From: Chitinophagaceae bacterium
GTDB lineage: Bacteria > Bacteroidota > Bacteroidia > Chitinophagales > Chitinophagaceae
DNA: 8,015 bases
Reading direction: 5' to 3'
Assembly (NCBI GenBank): GCA_947483345.1
Contig: CANKNL010000137.1
Location: 1 to 8,015 of the forward strand
Under the pieces are notes generated by a model. It was not told where the DNA came from and did no database searches. It worked only from the letters and a program-made list of their open reading frames with translations. The translations under genes were made by a program, and so were the position numbers. Shown piece after piece: positions 5,896 through 8,015 of this stretch. The first letter of the stretch is position 1, and every line of letters begins with the position of its first letter.

Positions 5896-7842
5896 TTGAT
5901 ATCTCAGGACAGTATACAACAGATTCTTAGCCGCATTGATATTGTGGAAATAGTTGGCTCTTTTATAAAACTAAAGAAAAGAGGTGCCAATTATCTAGGC
6001 CTGTGCCCATTTCACAATGAAAAAACGCCTTCTTTTACAGTCTCTCCTGCTAAAGAAATATACAAATGCTTTGGTTGTGGCCGCAGTGGGAACAGCATAG
6101 GGTTTTTAATGGAAGCCGAAAAATACAGTTATGTAGAAGCCCTGCGCTGGCTGGCTGCAAAATACAATGTGGAGATTGAAGAAAGTGAAACCAGTCCGGA
6201 ATACAAACTGCAGCAACAGGCAGCCGATAGTTTATACATTATAAACAGTTTTGCTCAAAAGTATTTTACAGAGGCCTTATTAAATTCGGAAGAAGGACAG
6301 GATATTGCATTAAGCTATTTAAAAGAACGCGGTTTTAGAGAAGAGATCATCACTAAATTTCAATTGGGTTACAATAGCGAAGCCAAAGATGGGTTTACCA
6401 AAGCTGCATTGGCGGCCCAATACAGTCTTGCATATTTACAAAAAACAGGATTGGTAAATGTACGGGATGATAATGCCTATGATAATTACCGTGGCCGGAT
6501 CATCTTCCCCATACACAACCAAAGCGGAAAAGTACTGGGCTTTGGTGCACGTATCATTAAAAAAAATGATAAGGCTCCTAAATACATCAACAGTCCGGAA
6601 AATGAAATTTATGTAAAAAGTAAATTATTATACGGATCTTATTTTGCCAGGCAGGCCATTGATAAAGCGGATGAATGTTTGTTGGTAGAAGGTTATACTG
6701 ATGTGGTAAGCCTGCACCAGGCCGGGATAGAAAATGTGGTTGCCAGTGGAGGTACCTCTTTAACCCCGGATCAGTTGAGGTTAATAAAAAAATATACCAA
6801 TAACCTCACCATCATTTACGATGGTGACAGTGCGGGCATAAAAGCGGCCCTGCGTGGCTTAGACCTGGCACTGGAAGAGAGCCTTAATGTAAAGCTGGTA
6901 TTAATACCGGATGGTGAAGACCCCGACAGTTATGTAAACAAAGTGGGGTCGGCAGAATTTATCAGTTTTGTAAATCAAAATAAAAAGGATTTTATTTTAT
7001 TTCAACTGGGCATTGCGTTGAAAGATGCTGGTAATGACAATACTAAAAAATCAATTGTTGTAAACCAGATTGCAGAGACCATTTCTAAAATTAATAAAAC
7101 AGAAGATTTTACCAAACAGCAGGATTATATAAAACAATGTTCCGAAATTTTAAAAATTGAAGAAAGTGGTTTACACGCTCTGGTAAATAAATTTATAAGG
7201 GAAAAAGTTAATAAGGATGAAACACGTGTGAGCCGTGATCAAAAGTTTGCTGAAGAAAATATTGGTACCAAACAGCATCCGGTTATTGATCAGGATGTAA
7301 CCGCGCTTTTTAATAAAGATGAAAGTCATGAACAGGCCATGATCAGAAGTTTATTGGAATTTGGATTGAAAGACTGGACTGATGAACAAAAAGTGGCCGA
7401 TTACATGTTTAAAGAAATTGAAGAAAATCAACTTGAAGAATTAATTGACAATAAAGAACTGATTCAAATTTTGCATACCTATAAAGCATGGTATGAAGCA
7501 GGCATAGAACCTACAGCCAAGAATTTTTTATATCACGAGAACCTGTCTATGAGTTCCTTGGTGGTAAGTATCATGGATTTTAATTACGAGATTAGTACAA
7601 ACTGGAAAACCCATTTTGAAGGCCATATTGCTACCCGCGAAGAATTGTTTGCAGAAGAAGTTTTCTCTACGCTTAATTATTTAAAATTACGAAAAATAAA
7701 AAGGCTGATAGATGAAAACCAGCGTGACCTGGAAAAGTCAACTGTTGCAGAAGATCAAATGCTATTGGTACAAACCCACCAACACCTGAAACAAATGGAA
7801 ATTGAACTGACCCGGCAATTGGGCACTGTTATTTTTAGATAG
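5896..7842 (+). CDS. dnaG: DNA primase DnaG (648 aa, TTG start)
   Basis: DnaG makes the short RNA primers that start Okazaki fragments, acting with the replicative helicase at the fork. The CHC2 zinc-binding domain has its four ligands Cys37, His40, Cys58 and Cys61 in CPFHNEKTPSF and YKCFGCG. The catalytic core shows YRGRIIFPI (198-206), GFGARI (215-220) and KYINSPE (229-235). The TOPRIM fold has VEGYTD (264-269, Glu265) and YDGDSAG (308-314, Asp309 and Asp311), and PDGEDPD follows at 338-344. The C-terminal third, after about 430, is poorly conserved and is expected to bind the helicase. Length is normal for the family. The TTG at 5896 gives MISQDSIQQIL, the usual Bacteroidota primase N-terminus; an in-frame TAA at 5860-5862 leaves no ATG or GTG alternative. 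No Shine-Dalgarno sequence is present. The last 8 bases overlap the stop of the convergent EVE-domain gene. Confidence 0.97.
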   Translation: MISQDSIQQILSRIDIVEIVGSFIKLKKRGANYLGLCPFHNEKTPSFTVSPAKEIYKCFGCGRSGNSIGFLMEAEKYSYVEALRWLAAKYNVEIEESETSPEYKLQQQAADSLYIINSFAQKYFTEALLNSEEGQDIALSYLKERGFREEIITKFQLGYNSEAKDGFTKAALAAQYSLAYLQKTGLVNVRDDNAYDNYRGRIIFPIHNQSGKVLGFGARIIKKNDKAPKYINSPENEIYVKSKLLYGSYFARQAIDKADECLLVEGYTDVVSLHQAGIENVVASGGTSLTPDQLRLIKKYTNNLTIIYDGDSAGIKAALRGLDLALEESLNVKLVLIPDGEDPDSYVNKVGSAEFISFVNQNKKDFILFQLGIALKDAGNDNTKKSIVVNQIAETISKINKTEDFTKQQDYIKQCSEILKIEESGLHALVNKFIREKVNKDETRVSRDQKFAEENIGTKQHPVIDQDVTALFNKDESHEQAMIRSLLEFGLKDWTDEQKVADYMFKEIEENQLEELIDNKELIQILHTYKAWYEAGIEPTAKNFLYHENLSMSSLVVSIMDFNYEISTNWKTHFEGHIATREELFAEEVFSTLNYLKLRKIKRLIDENQRDLEKSTVAEDQMLLVQTHQHLKQMEIELTRQLGTVIFR

Positions 7843-8015
7843 CTTTATATTTTTCATCCGCATAGGTCATCACCAGCTTCCACTCTGCTTCTTTTACAGT
7901 TTGCACACTGAGTCTTCCCAACCTGACCAAATCCATATTGGCCAGATTTGTATCCTTTTTTAATAATTCAAGGGGTACTGTTTTATTTAATTTAAGAATG
8001 GGCTTTAAGTCTACT
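7835..8015 (-). CDS. EVE domain-containing protein, C-terminal 59 residues (5' end off the window)
   Basis: The minus strand is open from the window edge to a TAA at 7835-7837. The translated tail begins VDLKPILKLNKTVPLELL and contains LANMDLVRLGRLSVQTV followed by EAEWKLV. The RLSVQ-V---EW pattern is the hallmark end of the EVE domain (former DUF55, thymocyte nuclear protein 1 family), a PUA-like fold thought to recognise modified bases in DNA or RNA. Full-length single-domain EVE proteins have roughly 140-155 residues, so about 40 percent is visible here. Whether other domains precede it cannot be seen. Its stop codon lies inside the last codons of dnaG, giving convergent transcription with an 8-base antisense overlap and no room for a terminator between them. 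The family call is firm; a cellular role is not. Confidence 0.85.
   Translation of the reverse strand, partial: VDLKPILKLNKTVPLELLKKDTNLANMDLVRLGRLSVQTVKEAEWKLVMTYADEKYKAI

Noticed and set aside
7835..8015. EVE-domain gene as part of a defence system
   Set aside because: EVE-fold proteins can occur near or within defence genes, but the visible tail is a plain single-domain C-terminus beside a housekeeping primase, and no nuclease, methyltransferase or mobile element is in the window.
1..8015. CRISPR arrays, insertion sequences, tRNA or rRNA genes
   Set aside because: No regularly spaced repeats, transposase fragments with terminal inverted repeats, or RNA gene signatures were seen on either strand.

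Overview
The window looks like an ordinary chromosomal segment from a member of the Bacteroidota, possibly the Chitinophagia/Sphingobacteriia side of the phylum; the finer placement is tentative. Evidence: AT-rich DNA, no Shine-Dalgarno sequences ahead of any gene (A/T-rich leaders instead), two near or exact TAnnTTTG-type -7 promoter boxes, an SMC protein with an ELG-type Q-loop region, a DnaG with a Bacteroidota-style MISQ N-terminus, and small secreted proteins (a lipoprotein, a GLPGLI/DUF4412-like protein, a TPR protein) of the kind common in this phylum.

Layout from left to right. Bases 1-2399 (minus strand) hold the N-terminal 799 codons of the chromosome-condensation ATPase SMC: ATPase head half, first coiled coil, hinge and the start of the second coil. 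The gene runs off the left edge. A 344-base divergent intergenic region follows, with a consensus promoter for smc and a likely one for the next gene. A 186-residue lipoprotein of unknown function (2744-3304, plus strand) ends at a rho-independent terminator. A 261-base gap with several small palindromes and repeats leads to a 282-residue secreted GLPGLI/DUF4412-like protein (3566-4414, plus). It converges on a 423-residue secreted TPR protein (4464-5735, minus), and a strong bidirectional terminator lies between the two. A 160-base AT-rich divergent region separates the TPR gene from dnaG, the replication primase (5896-7842, plus, complete, TTG start). The last gene is the C-terminal 59 codons of an EVE-domain protein on the minus strand; its stop codon overlaps the end of dnaG by 8 bases.

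No two genes form an obvious operon: every neighbouring pair is divergent, convergent or separated by a terminator. smc and dnaG are core chromosome-maintenance genes, and both start with a non-ATG codon that an upstream in-frame stop pins to a short interval. The three proteins between them are exported and unrelated to replication as far as the sequence shows. I found no mobile element, CRISPR array, tRNA, rRNA or defence cluster, and no convincing new biological system. The points most worth checking are the lost Q-loop glutamine in SMC, the uncharacterised cysteine-containing lipoprotein, the operator-like repeats upstream of the GLPGLI-like gene, and the overlapping dnaG/EVE gene ends.
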